Below are positions 35,401 to 45,500 of a DNA stretch of 64,000 bases, piece after piece; position 1 is the stretch's first letter; the number at the start of each line of letters is the position of its first letter. Both the position numbers and the translations under genes were made by a program. The notes beneath the pieces were generated by a model. It had not been told where the DNA came from, ran no database searches, and worked only from the letters and a program-made list of their open reading frames with translations. The DNA comes from Macrobrachium rosenbergii (lineage: Eukaryota; Arthropoda; Malacostraca; Decapoda; Palaemonidae), in NCBI RefSeq assembly GCF_040412425.1, contig NC_089782.1, positions 24,381,622-24,445,621 on the forward strand, given 5' to 3'.

Positions 35401-38174
35401 AGCTTTTAGGATTTTGTAAAATTATTACTGCTCACACAATATCAAAACAGATAAGAAATAAAAGCAGTAACAAATTTTTTGCATATTTGTTGTAAAATAT
35501 TCATGAAGTTTACGAGAAGGAAGATTCAGTAACTTTTTTACTTTTACATGCTTTTTCTAATATTTCTTTGCAATTTTTCTTTGTAAAATTACATTTACAA
35601 CCGACATACTATCGAAAAGACAAAACAAAAACAACAGCAACCCCTTCGTATATTTACAAGCAGATTTATTAAAAAGACTGTGTGAGAGAGAGTTGGCAGT
35701 ACCTTCCCCTTGAAGTCACAAGCACACTGGTACGGGCCTAGCTCTCACTTATGTATAAAAGTTGCCATTAGTGAATTTATAGCATGTAGAAGTTTGACAC
35801 CTTTGCTGAATCATTATTACCATAACATTGGTGCGTAATTTGCTTCACACTGGAGCTAAATCCAATTCTCCACAAACCTGTTTTACTTCACACTCAAGCT
35901 CAATCCGTCCGCTAAGAGTTAAGAAAGTATTTTTTACCAAGATTACACATTAAAAAATTATAGAGCTTAATGTATACAATATTCCGTTTGTACTGGAAAC
36001 AAAGACAATATCAGAAATGGATTCATACAGAATAGATAAATAGTGCAGTACAGTACTGTACTGTACTGCTGATTGGAATGTAGTTTTTTCAACACAACCC
36101 CATCAGTTGTATTTTGCTAGCATTCACAATACTGAACATCCCAATCTGTGTTCAGGACAGTACTTAATTTTATTTTATAGGTCATTTATGTATGCTAAAA
36201 ATATTTCCAAGTCTTGAATAAAGGGAATGTTATTTGTTCTGTTGTTGCTTTTGGTTACAATGATTGCATCAATACTGAATTTTTGTTGCCTTGACCTTTT
36301 TTGTCATCATTCCTTAAGCAAAGGATAAAACAACAGTTGGATGGATAACTCTTAATTAATGACAGGGTTAGGGACTGAAAACCATATAACTCTATTTTGA
36401 TTCCCACATTAGTAACGAAATGATTTTTTTCCATGTTAATTGTTTATAAATTATTTATTTTCTGTCATTGACTTTCATGCTTATATTATAACCACTAGCT
36501 TGGAAGAATTTTTTCATACACATATATTACTTGCCATTTGTTGATCTTTTTGTCAGCTTTATGCCTCTCCCTCCCCCATCAAAGAATATTCACAGCTTTT
36601 TTGTACAGCGAAGATGGCCTGAAAGACTGTAAGTGATAGGCAGTGTAATGCTGTCCAAAAATGTCAAACTTGATATTCAAATGTTTTACATCTTGATTGT
36701 CTCATTATGAAGTAGTCTAATATTGTAACACATTTGAACATGTTTAATATTTTGTACACAAATTATTTTAATACAGAGATGAATGTTGAAGTAGACACAA
36801 TAGAATAGAATATAGAATTTAGGCCAAGCGCTGGGACCTATGAGGTCATTCAGCGCTGAAAGGGAAATTGAGAGGAAAGAAGGTTTGAAGGGTGTTACAG
36901 GAGGAAAACCTCGCAGTTGCACTGTGAATCAATTGTTAGGAGTAGGTGGAAAGTAAGGATAAAGAAAGAAAAATTATGAACAGATTGAAAGGGGTTGCAA
37001 CTGTGGGCCAAAGGGATGCTGCAAAGAACCTCAAGTAATGCCTACCACACCAGGTGCACTGATGGCACTAACCCCCTATGGGGGAAAGCAGACAGTATCC
37101 AACCTAAGTCAGAGAAAGCCTCTGTATGTATGTTATTCACTGTAATTTAAGAACCAAAGTACAGTACTGCAAGTTGATTCATTCTTAAAAAGAAAAGTTG
37201 ACCTGACAAGAATGTGTTGAGAATCAGATGAAATTTCCTGTTATTAAAATGTTATTATTAGTAATAGATTATTCAGTGCTTATGTTGTTGACTATATGAC
37301 AAATAGAATGAGTACATTTATAGTACATTGTTTTTGCATTACTTTAATAACAAGCAGTTTTCACTGCTAGCATAGGCTACAGCAGTCACATTTGTCAGTG
37401 GAAATGGAATACCGTACACTCTGAAAATTTATTATTTCTTACTCAGTCATGTTCTCAAAAAAAAGATATGAATATGTAATTATTACATTTTTTGTTATTC
37501 TATGTAAAAATAATAGAATTAGTAACACTGTTGGCATTGTCCTTGGTTTTTTTTTTTTTGTGGGGGGGGGGCTTGTTTTCTTTGTGAATTTTGAGTTTCA
37601 GTATTTCCATTATTAAATTCATGTCTTGACATTTACTTTTTTCTCAGTTATTTAAATTTATTATTGAAAATACCCAGACGTACAACCAAAAACTTTTATA
37701 TCATGGCTACATTAAAAAATCACAACCCCCATGATAAGGACTGAAATGCATTTTTAATTATACAGTAATGTATTGTTGCTTCATGATGGGTTATCAGAAT
37801 GCAATCCTATCATAACTCTGGGGGCTTCTGTACAATGTTACTGATTGTTAGATGAAGGATTTAAAGTCTGGAAACATTCAACATCACAAACATTGATAAA
37901 TTTTGTTGAAACAGCCGTGTTCTTATTTTCTATTTTGGCCTAAGTGAAATTTATATGGGTTTTGGTAAAACTGTTCTTTTAAATTACTTTTCAAGACACT
38001 AACAATATGTATTTGCCATTTCAGATTTTTAACTCTGATGGTAATTTTGTGTGTGTTTTGACTACAAACACCGAACTCTGTCGTCCTTCAGGAATGTGTT
38101 TGACATCTGATGGATATTTGTACATTCTCAATTATTGGGATAATTCACTTGCTAAGTACACTATACTAAACTAA
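9295..38174 (+). CDS. Filamin/NHL-repeat protein of the TRIM-NHL type, 13 exons, 5' end missing
   Basis: Thirteen exons can be joined with matching phases into about 675 residues ending in a TAA at 38172-38174. The N-terminal visible part is the second half of a filamin-type Ig domain (VLSVKLYHQHVVGSPF). It is followed by a roughly 390-residue polar, Glu/Ser/Asn/Lys-rich linker with no recognised fold, then NHL beta-propeller repeats (VVTDTFNDRIALFDSSGEF; FSDPSGIACDIDGYILVGDS). Filamin followed by NHL is the C-terminal plan of TRIM-NHL proteins such as the TRIM2/3, TRIM71 and Wech groups, in which an upstream RING, B-box and coiled coil give E3 ligase activity. The RING part is not in the window, so ligase activity is inference. 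The long linker between filamin and NHL is unusual for that plan. The joins of exons 1-6 and 8-13 are consistent; the exit from exon 7 is uncertain. I cannot name the ortholog. Confidence 0.8.
10207..10500 (+). mobile_element. 294-bp MITE with TA target duplication
   Basis: Starts cagacaccaccctgcttatg and ends gtaagtagggtggtgtctg, an inverted terminal repeat of about 20-25 bp. TA lies directly on both sides (10205-10206, 10501-10502), as for Tc1/mariner-type insertions. No coding capacity. Lies in the first visible intron of the NHL gene. Confidence 0.85.
10678..10787 (+). CDS. NHL gene exon 2: linker start
   Basis: Acceptor aatag, donor ctcag|gtattg. Starts in phase 0 after GAA of exon 1 and leaves two bases over. 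Encodes an acidic/serine stretch including DFDWVTDSTSEEEF. Confidence 0.78.
11116..11208 (+). repeat. (ATT)n microsatellite
   Basis: About 25 ATT units followed by a few GTT units, in an NHL gene intron. Confidence 0.95.
11361..11418 (+). repeat. (ATT)n microsatellite
   Basis: A second ATT tract, about 16 units with one interruption. The apparent poly-leucine frame here is only this repeat. Confidence 0.95.
11921..12093 (+). repeat. (CCT)n then (CTT)n compound microsatellite
   Basis: CCT units interrupted by TTACT words give a higher-order pattern, shading into CTT units from about 12045. Apparent serine/leucine-rich frames in it are not genes. Confidence 0.95.
12824..12914 (+). CDS. NHL gene exon 3: basic linker
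   Basis: Acceptor atcaacag, donor gag|gtaaga. The first base completes an Arg codon with exon 2. It is strongly basic (RMARKALLGKK, IIRKRVKPE) and could be a nuclear localisation or RNA-contact patch, which is inference. Confidence 0.8.
13748..13790 (+). CDS. NHL gene exon 4: 43-bp small exon
   Basis: Acceptor gtttcag, donor GTAAGT. Encodes EQMDMCRKEKVSQR plus one base. The phases match both neighbours, which supports such a short exon. Confidence 0.72.
14588..15003 (+). CDS. NHL gene exon 5: long polar linker exon
   Basis: This is the largest exon, 416 bases, open throughout, entered in phase 1 and left in phase 0 at aca|gtaagt. It contains an acidic run (NIADDEDDYEEK) and a later basic patch (SQPLRRPRLPACLT). 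It is rich in Asn, Glu, Lys and Ser and is probably disordered. Confidence 0.85.
15664..15844 (+). CDS. NHL gene exon 6: linker
   Basis: Acceptor tgatttcag, donor attg|gtatgt. 60 codons plus one base, open only in the expected frame, rich in Ser, Glu and Lys (STEEIKSEPVTGKL). No fold was recognised. Confidence 0.82.
16254..16304 (+). repeat. Short tandem duplication, about 25 bp x2
   Basis: The word ttttacctagacctcactta occurs twice head to tail, with only the T-run length changing. Confidence 0.9.
16546..16679 (+). CDS. NHL gene exon 7: acidic linker, uncertain 3' border
   Basis: Acceptor tttgacag. Encodes DDFCKAEKKNEMAMAHQSEH and then an acidic helix-like stretch (LIEDLTDMEEEYNVELENG). 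The next exon needs phase 0, and the only nearby phase-0 donor candidates are weak: aga|gttagc at 16680, or ggt|gtgtct at 16736. The frame otherwise runs to a TGA near 16770. Either the donor is non-consensus, or an exon in the following 6.5-kb intron was missed, or this is an alternative end. Confidence 0.65.
17287..17354 (+). repeat. Perfect tandem duplication, 34 bp x2
   Basis: Two identical units beginning tcattttggctgcagatata and ending tatattaag. A shorter diverged third piece (atactgtttatattaa) follows. Confidence 0.95.
18124..18189 (+). repeat. Perfect tandem duplication, 34 bp x2
   Basis: Units beginning gacttttcactgttctctca repeat immediately with the same sequence. Confidence 0.95.
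18400..21340. other. Intronic stretch, no gene recognised
   Basis: About 3 kb inside the large intron after exon 7. Its texture differs from the neighbouring AT-rich intron: fairly purine-rich sections at 18500-18800 and 20250-20950, and a pyrimidine-rich section at 19960-20100. Open frames reach 147 codons on the minus strand (18648-19091), but I see no domain, splice logic or terminal repeats. It may be an unrecognised, decayed mobile element. Confidence 0.35.
22221..22254 (+). mobile_element. Right end of a TA-flanked MITE related to the one at 63265
   Basis: The sequence ggtgtgtcttataagccatc followed by aaatacgg|TA matches, in the same orientation, the right terminus of the MITE at 63265-63677. 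I did not find its left end. Confidence 0.45.
23244..23343 (+). CDS. NHL gene exon 8: linker with Asp run
   Basis: Acceptor gtttgcag, donor aatg|gtaagt. Only one frame is open, giving GSKGTWKAKLTKSVEHQHC followed by five Asp codons. Leaves one base, matching exon 9. Confidence 0.75.
24420..26095 (+). repeat. Internal tandem array, 370-385-bp unit, about 4.5 copies
   Basis: The landmark ttcaccataaat plus gtgctagagacttcc recurs at about 24706, 25090, 25565 and 25935. Each unit also holds ttgaatattactagaatgta, a paired ccatttcggtcgagt, and aaactgataaagctacaacc. The first unit is the most diverged. The third spacing is longer only because of an inserted CTT/T run at 25449-25560. Confidence 0.88.
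25449..25560 (+). repeat. Poly-T followed by (CTT)n, inside a satellite unit
   Basis: A run of about 22 T followed by about 30 CTT units, lying where the other units have only a short T tract. This suggests local expansion after the array formed. Confidence 0.95.
26953..27252 (+). repeat. Dispersed repeat, copy 1 (about 300 bp, SINE-like)
   Basis: Begins at the gtagggggttagtgct word, passes gcattactaaaggttctttg and ends near ccccagtgcttggcctttgg. The reverse complement of this whole segment recurs at 36800-37087. It has no coding frame. I cannot tell a SINE from a MITE. Confidence 0.75.
28454..28749 (+). mobile_element. 296-bp GC-rich MITE with TA target duplication
   Basis: Starts caggcagtccccagttaacg and ends cgataaccggggactgcgtg, inverted partners, with TA on both sides (28452-28453, 28750-28751). 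The interior is full of gccgata and cgaaaatcgcc words in both orientations, so much of the element could fold into hairpins. Confidence 0.85.
28859..28955 (+). CDS. NHL gene exon 9: entry to first NHL blade
   Basis: Acceptor ttattacag, donor ga|gtaaga. Encodes AELVYIAYGPSDDSLFKPIG and VAELPE. The last segment is the F..P.GVA lead of an NHL repeat that continues in exon 10. Confidence 0.82.
29357..29600 (-). pseudogene. C-terminal tail of a LINE ORF2, fragment
   Basis: On the minus strand FQRSFIPHTVGPWNNLPEDV matches the conserved closing motif of non-LTR retrotransposon polymerases (R.F.P..V..WN.LP..VV). Just upstream NMPRCRIS continues it in another frame. Only this end remains. Confidence 0.6.
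29805..29905 (+). repeat. Three diverged tandem units, about 40 bp
   Basis: The word cttagtttgcagtctctctt recurs three times with one-base changes and variable spacers. Confidence 0.8.
30552..30874 (+). mobile_element. Possible pogo-like MITE
   Basis: The left part, tacagtacaaccttggttta, closely resembles the terminus of the pogo-like element at 52932 (cagtagaaccttggtt). A weak inverted partner (ggttgtctgtact) lies near 30862-30874. The right end is uncertain. Confidence 0.35.
31250..31473 (+). CDS. NHL gene exon 10: NHL repeat
   Basis: Acceptor tttttcag, donor tatg|gtaag. Encodes the core of an NHL blade (GNVVVTDTFNDRIALFD) and a second, diverged blade (RPSAVVALQNGRYAVKDSHS). Phases match both neighbours. 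Confidence 0.88.
32927..33004 (+). repeat. Tandem duplication, 39 bp x2
   Basis: The sequence tttttcatttttcatttatg, continuing to aagcaaggcctttgggt, is repeated head to tail in the intron just before NHL exon 11. Confidence 0.95.
33119..33328 (+). CDS. NHL gene exon 11: propeller segment
   Basis: Acceptor cccatag, donor ttag|gtaagt. Encodes a diverged propeller segment with blade-like strands (VEVLTISPESGKIKK; FISYQKGDRLLIVDLG). Confidence 0.85.
33990..34760 (+). pseudogene. Decayed LINE reverse transcriptase relic
   Basis: Around 34065-34170 the plus strand resembles an RT palm region in which the YADD box has become LLFGVELLVIG, followed by a lysine/tryptophan-rich stretch (KRWVWN) and then KINVSKTANS, as in the L.VN..KT segment. 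Multiple stops and shifts. Sequence to 34760 has the same texture but no firm motif. Confidence 0.45.
34929..35089 (+). CDS. NHL gene exon 12: canonical NHL repeat
   Basis: Acceptor ctttcag, donor cag|gttagt. Encodes LLFVFGEKGKQPGQFSDPSG and then IACDIDGYILVGDSRNHRVQ, the clearest NHL consensus in the gene (PGQF..P.GIA.D..G...V.D..N.RVQ). Confidence 0.92.
35140..35918 (+). mobile_element. Second piggyBac-like non-autonomous element, 779 bp
   Basis: Starts CCCTTAAGGGACAGC and ends GTCCGCTAAGAG, imperfect inverted partners, with TTAA directly outside both (35136-35139, 35919-35922). The interior holds two diverged copies of a unit with acatgctttttctaata-like and tgtaaaatta-like words, spaced about 200 bp. 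It begins only 50 bp after NHL exon 12. Confidence 0.7.
36800..37087 (-). repeat. Dispersed repeat, copy 2 (inverted relative to copy 1)
   Basis: Starts aggccaagcgctgggaccta and ends with gcactaaccccctatggggg, matching copy 1 on the opposite strand over its full length with scattered differences. Lies in the intron before the last NHL exon. Confidence 0.75.
38025..38174 (+). CDS. NHL gene last exon, with stop
   Basis: Acceptor tgccatttcag. It starts with IFNSDG, the expected continuation of RVQ in exon 12, then RPSGMCLTSDGYLYILNY, and ends with LAKYTILN and TAA. The propeller closes at the C-terminus, as is usual in TRIM-NHL proteins. Confidence 0.9.
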   Translation: MFNSDGNFVCVLTTNTELCRPSGMCLTSDGYLYILNYWDNSLAKYTILN

Positions 38175-39227
38175 TTGTAATAGTGATTACGAAGAAGTTA
38201 AATAATTAGTTTTACAATTGCAAAAAGCCCTGCCCCAATGTCAGCTAATTAGCTTTTAATAATCCATGTCATAATTGCAAAGCATATTAAAATAATCATT
38301 TCGTAAGTGTCGACAACTTTGCGGATTCAACTTTGTTCCCCTCATGTGCTGAAGTCAAATCTTACATTTTTACAACAGCTAGTGGGTTTAGTTATTTGCT
38401 CATTGCTTTTTTTGTTGTTGATTTTGTAATATCACATACATGCTCTTGAGAATATAATCTTAAAAAGGACAAAATAGTGAATAAACTGCTATCATGATGG
38501 TGAATAATAATCTTAAATGAATATTTGTTTACTTAAACTTATATCTTTATTGAAGTACGTGAGAAGTAACTTGCATCTTTGTTAAGTTTGTGAAAAGTAA
38601 CAAGTAACTTGCATCTTTTAGTTATTACAGTATTTAAGGGCACTGATGTATCCGTAGTGTTAATAGAAATCATTTACAATATGTTTGTGAAGTGTAACAT
38701 TGAAATCTTGAGTTATTTATAATATACTTATAAGGACAAATGTCTTATTAGAACTAGTTCTAATAAGCTGCTTAAAATAAAAATTTCACTATCAGGTAAG
38801 ACACTGGGCAGCAAGTTAAATTCTTTTGTTTTCTGAGTGTTTGTGCTCATGAATTCATAATGTGGCATTTATATTTTTGTTTGACTGGGCATAATGAAAA
38901 AGTTACTTGGACAAGGCGTATGTTTTTAAAGGAATAAGGATTTAGTCGCAAACAAAAGTTGTTTCAAGATTTTGTTTCTTTTATTCAATTATATCAGTTT
39001 CTCCCTTGTTTTCTCAAGTTTAATTTGAATCTTTCTTTAGAATCTGAAATCTAGGTCATTTACCCTGAACTTTTAGGTACATACCTTTGTAATGTTTGGA
39101 ATTCTGTACATACATAGCCAATATTCAAACGTACTCAGGTCTTATTTTTCAGTGCACTTGAACTGTAGAATAATGGGATTAAAATGAGAAATTGAATATT
39201 TGAGACTATTTTACATAGGTGTAATTC

Positions 39228-39233
39228 AATAAA
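39228..39233 (+). terminator. Poly(A) signal for the NHL gene
   Basis: AATAAA about 1.05 kb after the stop codon. It is the best-placed signal before the opposing gene begins. An earlier aaaataaaa near 38778 is an alternative. Confidence 0.55.
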
Positions 39234-39257
39234 TCTGTATTATAAATGCAAAGAAAT

Positions 39258-39263
39258 TTTATT
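39258..39263 (-). terminator. Poly(A) signal for UBR7
   Basis: TTTATT on the plus strand gives AATAAA on the minus strand, about 140 bases after the UBR7 stop. It lies 25 bases from the opposing gene's signal, so the two 3' ends probably touch or overlap. Confidence 0.55.
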
Positions 39264-39399
39264 CTCTCAAAAAAATATAAAATACATTTCAAAACATAAG
39301 TCTTGAATTTCAGAGATAAAATTAATTTTTAAAAACTAAAGCAAATTTAAATAGCCACTGAACACAAATATTTTCCCTAATAACTCTGGCTAACAGTTT

Positions 39400-39557
39400 T
39401 CACTTGCAAAATTGCTGCACACAAGGGCCTGGACGTTGCTTTTTATTGGCCGCAAGCTGAGAGAAGAACTCTTTGATGTCTTCATCACGAACTACTTTCT
39501 TGTTTTCAGCAAACTTCCTCAAGTACTCTCTTAACGAAAAACTCAAGGTGTTGTATT
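39400..39557 (-). CDS. UBR7: UBR7 last exon, with stop
   Basis: Acceptor ctttaag. Encodes EYNTLSFSLREYLRKFAENK and KVVRDEDIKEFFSQLAANKK, then a short tail and TGA at 39400-39402. It lies 17.8 kb from the previous exon. Confidence 0.9.
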
Positions 39558-42500
39558 CTTAAAGAAAAAGGAGAAAATGGTTAAAATAGTCAGAATGCAT
39601 TAACTGTTACATTTTTCATTCCATTCAAAATTCTGAAACATTTATTTTGAAACACCTTATCCATCAGTTGTGATAAACAATACAGTACACCTTAATATAA
39701 TCTGTATCTGATACCCATGGTAAATAACCTCCTGAACCCCAATGATCAGCTTATTGCACATACGGTAAAATGTACCAGCTCAGATTGTCAGCAAAAACTA
39801 GTAATAAGCAAACATATTCTAATATTGCTAAAAAAATATTATTTTTGGAGTGGCATTTTACTTATACTTTCATACCTTTAAGAATTAATTCCTAACATGC
39901 CCAATGCCTGAAAGTTTTGTTTCCGTGCTTTTATTTTCTATGAATATATTCTGTCCATGTGTTTCAATCTCATTAGTTTCTTATAGCAATAATTTTTTAT
40001 TTACTGTTTACTTTTCTTATTTTTATGTGTCCATTTTCTTATGTCCATGTGATTCCTCTCTCTTCTCTCCCTATCCATGCATCAAAGAAGGTCAATGAGG
40101 AAAATTGGGTGTTTTGATATGATTCACAAGACACACCTATAGGCCTAGAGTGCTCAAGTGGAATGATCTTGAAAGGAATGCAGGAAAAATTAAGCTTGTA
40201 CATACAAACTTAACACCTCTGTTAAAATTACCTCAGTCTATATATTTATGTATTTAACTGCATGGATTAAATATGGGCACTACATATTAAACAGGTTGAG
40301 AGAGTTGACCACAATTCTTTTCAGTCTGGCATCACGTAACTTACTGACAGGTAAAAACAGACACTTGAGAACAAAAAGTATTATGTATATTGATACATTA
40401 ATAGGAAATTAATTAAAAATTACTTTGGTCATCATTTCTCATTAATACTGCGATGCTTGTCATCTCTTTAAATATTCAGTCCACAGCATGCACAACAATT
40501 TACTGGTAAGTACAATAGCCCACTGAAAAATGGATTTATCCTATTCTGCTTCCCTGTACTGTCTGCAACCATGCCTTTTTTTTTTTTTCCAAGGATTAGG
40601 GAATCCCAATAATTACAAAATATTCCATAGGTAAGCCATAATTTACTGGGATCTTCATAATAATCATCAACATTTACAACACATCAGCTAATGAGAATCA
40701 CCTACAGGTACGCCAAAACTTCCAGAGCACAAAGAGTATTACCAATTTACAAATTAAAAAGTACAGAGGAATGCTATGCATAAGCAACTGTATACAGAAA
40801 CCAACACAGCACCTCTTTATTTCTGTTTTGTATTACCTGATTACGTAGAAGAGGAAATATGAACTCAAATTTGACTGTGACTTGAATGTAAATAAATTTA
40901 CATACTATGTTGTTTCATAAAAAATTGCCATAAAACAATTGTAACTCAATATGAATCTGGCACAAATTAAGATTTAATTTAACCCGTGTAATTTTAATTA
41001 CACCAAAACATCCTACAGACTCGAAGGATTCAGTCTGACATGAGGTGAACACTGGAGAAAAGTTAAAAGATTTGGAGGGCAGTGTACAGAATTTAGAAAT
41101 CCTTCTCTGATGGCCCCTATGCTTTACTAGAAGTCATTTGAGAGTCCACAGATAAATATGCAAGGGGTGCATCACTATAGCATTCCCATTAAATTTGTAA
41201 AACTAATTGAAATTTATCATGAACATAGCAGATGCAAAGTTAATGCTGAAGGAATCTTGTTGGGAATTTGAAGTCAACAGTTGGTGTTACAGGGTAATGT
41301 CACCTTTGCTGATTATCATTCTAATGGATTACATAATGAAAAGTGGTTGTAAATGAAAGAGAAGGTTTAGACTGGAATATCATCAGACAGTTAAAAGATA
41401 TACAGTATGCAGATTAAATCCAAGGAAAACAATACTGAGAAGGTTTAGACTGGAATAACATCAAGACAGTTAAAAGATATAGAATATGCAGATGAAACCA
41501 AATGAAAAACAGAATACTGAGAAAGTTTAGACTGGAATAAAATCAGACAGTTAAAAGACTCAGAATATGCTGATTAAATCCAAGGAAAACAGAAATTGTT
41601 CCCATACAAATACAAACCCTTGGGGGATTAACTTTCAGCAAGCTGGAAATCCGGCCATTAAGCTTTTGAAAGGTGTTTGTAATAGCTACAAATGGTAGGG
41701 GTGGAAGCACCACCCACCAAGTCAGTGCGCATTCAATTCTACCCAGTTTACTTTTGCCCGCCGTCTCTTCTAGACATGCATTTCTTTCTCTGACCTGCCT
41801 TTCGACTTTCTTTTCTGAGTTTGAATATACATACCACGTTGGAGCACCGATTCCCGTCTGTTCACCACCTCGTTCAATTCTGTCAAGCGAAGAGCACTAA
41901 CAGCACTTCAGTGGATATCTAGAAAGGCGACAACCCATGTTCGAGTGCATCAACAGCACGTATATGGAGTGCCTTTCACTCACGTACGTTTTAGCTTGAC
42001 ATCTGGTAACGGCCAACAGAAGTTACCATACCATCTACATACGAGCAAATGGGATTGTTCTGCCAACTTTTACATCCTTCATAACGTAAGTTGACGGGGT
42101 CTTATTCATCGGTAGCAGTTGGCCTCCATTTTCAGTAAACATCCACATCACCGAACGAACGGCAAACACATAAGAACAAATAGATTGTTCTTCCAGACGT
42201 TTCCAACATACATCACAACCTTCATCGGTTGTTTTCATCATAATATCCAATGTCCATTTCAATAAGGGCTACAACTGAACGAATGAATTCGTTCTATCAG
42301 ACCCCTACGGCCGTCATCGCATGAACTGATGGTCTTTCACTTGTGTTCAGCCAGAGACTTCGACGTCTTACAGGTAGGAAGAAATCTGTTTCATTGTTCA
42401 CATTTGAACCTTGACTCTTGATTGTTCCTACACTAACATTAGCCTCTGACTCCCTGAGCCAAAGTAGATACAGTTCATTAGCATGTTGTGGTGTAGAATA

Positions 42501-45500
42501 GATAGGGAAATTAAATAGAAAAGAGAGAGAGAGAGAGAGAGATAGAAAGAGAAAAAAGTTAAGAGAGAGAAGGAGAGAGAAATAAGAGTAAAGAGAGAAA
42601 AAGAACACAGTGATAACGGCCAAATGCTTTGTGTCGTGTTATCAATACGCGAGATGTTTACATTGCAGCATATCGGTTTCAGCCATAAAAACAGTCGAAA
42701 ATGGGAATAATGGCCTCGCGATTGAAGCCACAAACATGAGTCAGCACAGTCTAAATGCTTACAACAGCTGATTCTATAGCCCCGCTTTCTCCGGAAGGTG
42801 TTTTCGTGGAAGTTCCAGGAATTTGGGGTTGACCTAAGTGATATACTTCTTCAACCTCCAATCAATTATGTGTGGAGGGTCTTTCCTAACACCCTCCTAA
42901 GATCACCTCCTATCAAGTCCTCTAAGGAGAGATTTGAATCACACCCACTACAGTCCTTCCAATCAGCTACTTGAAGGGGAGGCTCTTGCTGATTAATCCT
43001 TCCAATAAGGCTAGAAGGAGGTGGAGATTTACAGATAGCAAGTTTCCTGAGGGGTTCAACGAGTGAGAGACCGACGAGAGACCAGAGTCAGAACTGTGTC
43101 CTTCAAGGAGAGTATTTCTCCCAATTGCTTCTGTTCCTATATAGACTGATTCAAGAGTGATTCGTTGTTATCGTGGTAACTTGTTAATTTTGTACTGATC
43201 TTATAATATTAAGTACCATCAAAGGAAGAAATTACCCATCTCGTCTCTATACGCCTTTCTGAGAGATATCAATATTTAAAGGAATAAATATATTAAAGAT
43301 AGCACATCATCCGCGGTTTATCTGGAAGGACACAAACGAAAGAAACCAAGGTAAGAAGAGAAAGACTAAAATCTATGCAAACATAAAACGAAAGAAAGTA
43401 AAAAAGAAATAATAAACACCTTACAATTGGTGGCAGCAAAGTGATCCAGAAGCAGACTAAACAAACGAACATTAAGGAAATTATCAGTGCAATTATTTAA
43501 GTTACAGTGAAACGAAATTTTACAAAACGAACTTAGATTTTTTTACATTTAAAAAAATATATCAGAAGAAATAAAATACTCCAGCGCATAGCAGCTACAA
43601 CAAGAACGCCGAGTGTGAATAAAACAGCTTATTGCGTCCCAAGCCAAAACATTTTGAACTGTTACCGCCAACAAATTGAGCAAGACGACAGCGATAATAA
43701 GCCCAGTGTTAGCGACATTGCATCGAGTGATTGAAGAAAAACAACGCATAAACTTTCAACAAGATTCCAAAGCCGGAAAAACTACAGCGAAAACAACGAG
43801 AGACGTAGTGATCCGACACAGCTAAACATTCACCGAATGAACGAACATTTAGCGATATCACGATATCAACAACACAACACAGCAAGGAATTTACTGTCCA
43901 CTCTCTCTTAATAAATAAGTGAAGATACATTTTTTTGCATCTTGCTATAAGATTGAAAATTAAGAAAACTCTAGTGAATAAAATTTTTTGCATAAATACC
44001 AGCATTACTTCTATGATAAATTAATTATTTAGTAAATAATTTAGATAGGGAATTAGCTATTTTTTTTACTCGGTTGGTGATGATTATTTTTTATGTTATA
44101 TATGTAATTTTGTGTACTTATTATAATGAATTTTAATGATATGATGCCCAATTTCAAATAAGAATTTATTTTGAGTATTGAAAAAGGTTTTAATTGTGCA
44201 CTTGAACTCAATAGAGAATTTAATTTTTTTGTGTGACAATTTGACAAATTGGTTTTAATCTTTGGTACAAAAATAACGAAAAATTTTTTGATTGATGTAC
44301 TCTGAGTGAAAAAATTTTTTTTGTGTGTGGACATGCAAACCAGTATTTGATGAATTACTGAACACTGTTAGACATTCACATTATGTATTTAAGACCGTCG
44401 AATAATTAGACGAAGTCCAATTTCAAGACTAAATTTAACCTGTAGTGCAAGGAAATACTAACAAATAATAACACAAATAACCAGAACCAAAATAGTGTTA
44501 ATCATTCTAATACTACTAACAATAATAATAATAGTAACAATACTAATAATACTAATAATACCAGACATTACAATTTTTTAATATGAACCAGGCGTCGTCA
44601 TAACAACCGCCACACGCTTTCTGTGGACAGGTGGATGATTCCAATCCTGACAAAAGCAGACTCGAAGCCTATACTGTAAAATCATTAGCAGATGCAGATA
44701 GTCGATAATTTCAGGGGAATAACAGATGAAAGAGCTTAAAGCATAAATGAAGCCTTGTTGCTCAGCTCAGAACAGGAGACGCACATAAAACTTGAATTCC
44801 ACAAGTTTTAGCAAACTTAATAACTATGTAGAATTTAAAGAAATTTGTTTATCACTCTGGGAACCAGTAAATCAGACTGACGGTTTATATAACCTAACTA
44901 GATTTCTTAACCCACAATATAAAACAATTACAATTTGTAATGCGCAAGCGTGGAGAATGCAATAGAGAAAATAAGCTTAAGATTTAGAGAAGACAGGTAT
45001 TACTATAGGAGACAAGGATCAGTTTGGGGCTAGTGCCCAGAAATTAGTTGAGCTAATGGTGCATGTAGCTAATAAAATTACCTGTCATTTGGAACCATAT
45101 AATATTCTTGGAGAAGAGGAAAAGAAAGCTTCAGAAAATAAAACTTGATCCTAGAAAACAAGCTTCAAACATTGAAGACAATGAGAGAAGAAATCCAAAG
45201 GAAAGAGATAAATCTATCCAAGGAATTCGTGGGAAACAACAGAAGCACAAAAATGAAAGGAAAGTCAGAAATAATAATCCTAATTTTAAACTGAATAATA
45301 AATCCTATGATAATTCCAGACAAGCAGGAAATAGACCAAATACCTTTCCAAGGGAAATATGCCCAAAATACTAAAAGAAAATGGAATCCAGATCAAAGGG
45401 GAAGAAACAACCCAACAAAGAGTGGACCACACAAACCTTATAGATATGGTCAAAACTCAAACACAAACACTTCAACCCAAGTGAACTATTCCGCTCAAGG

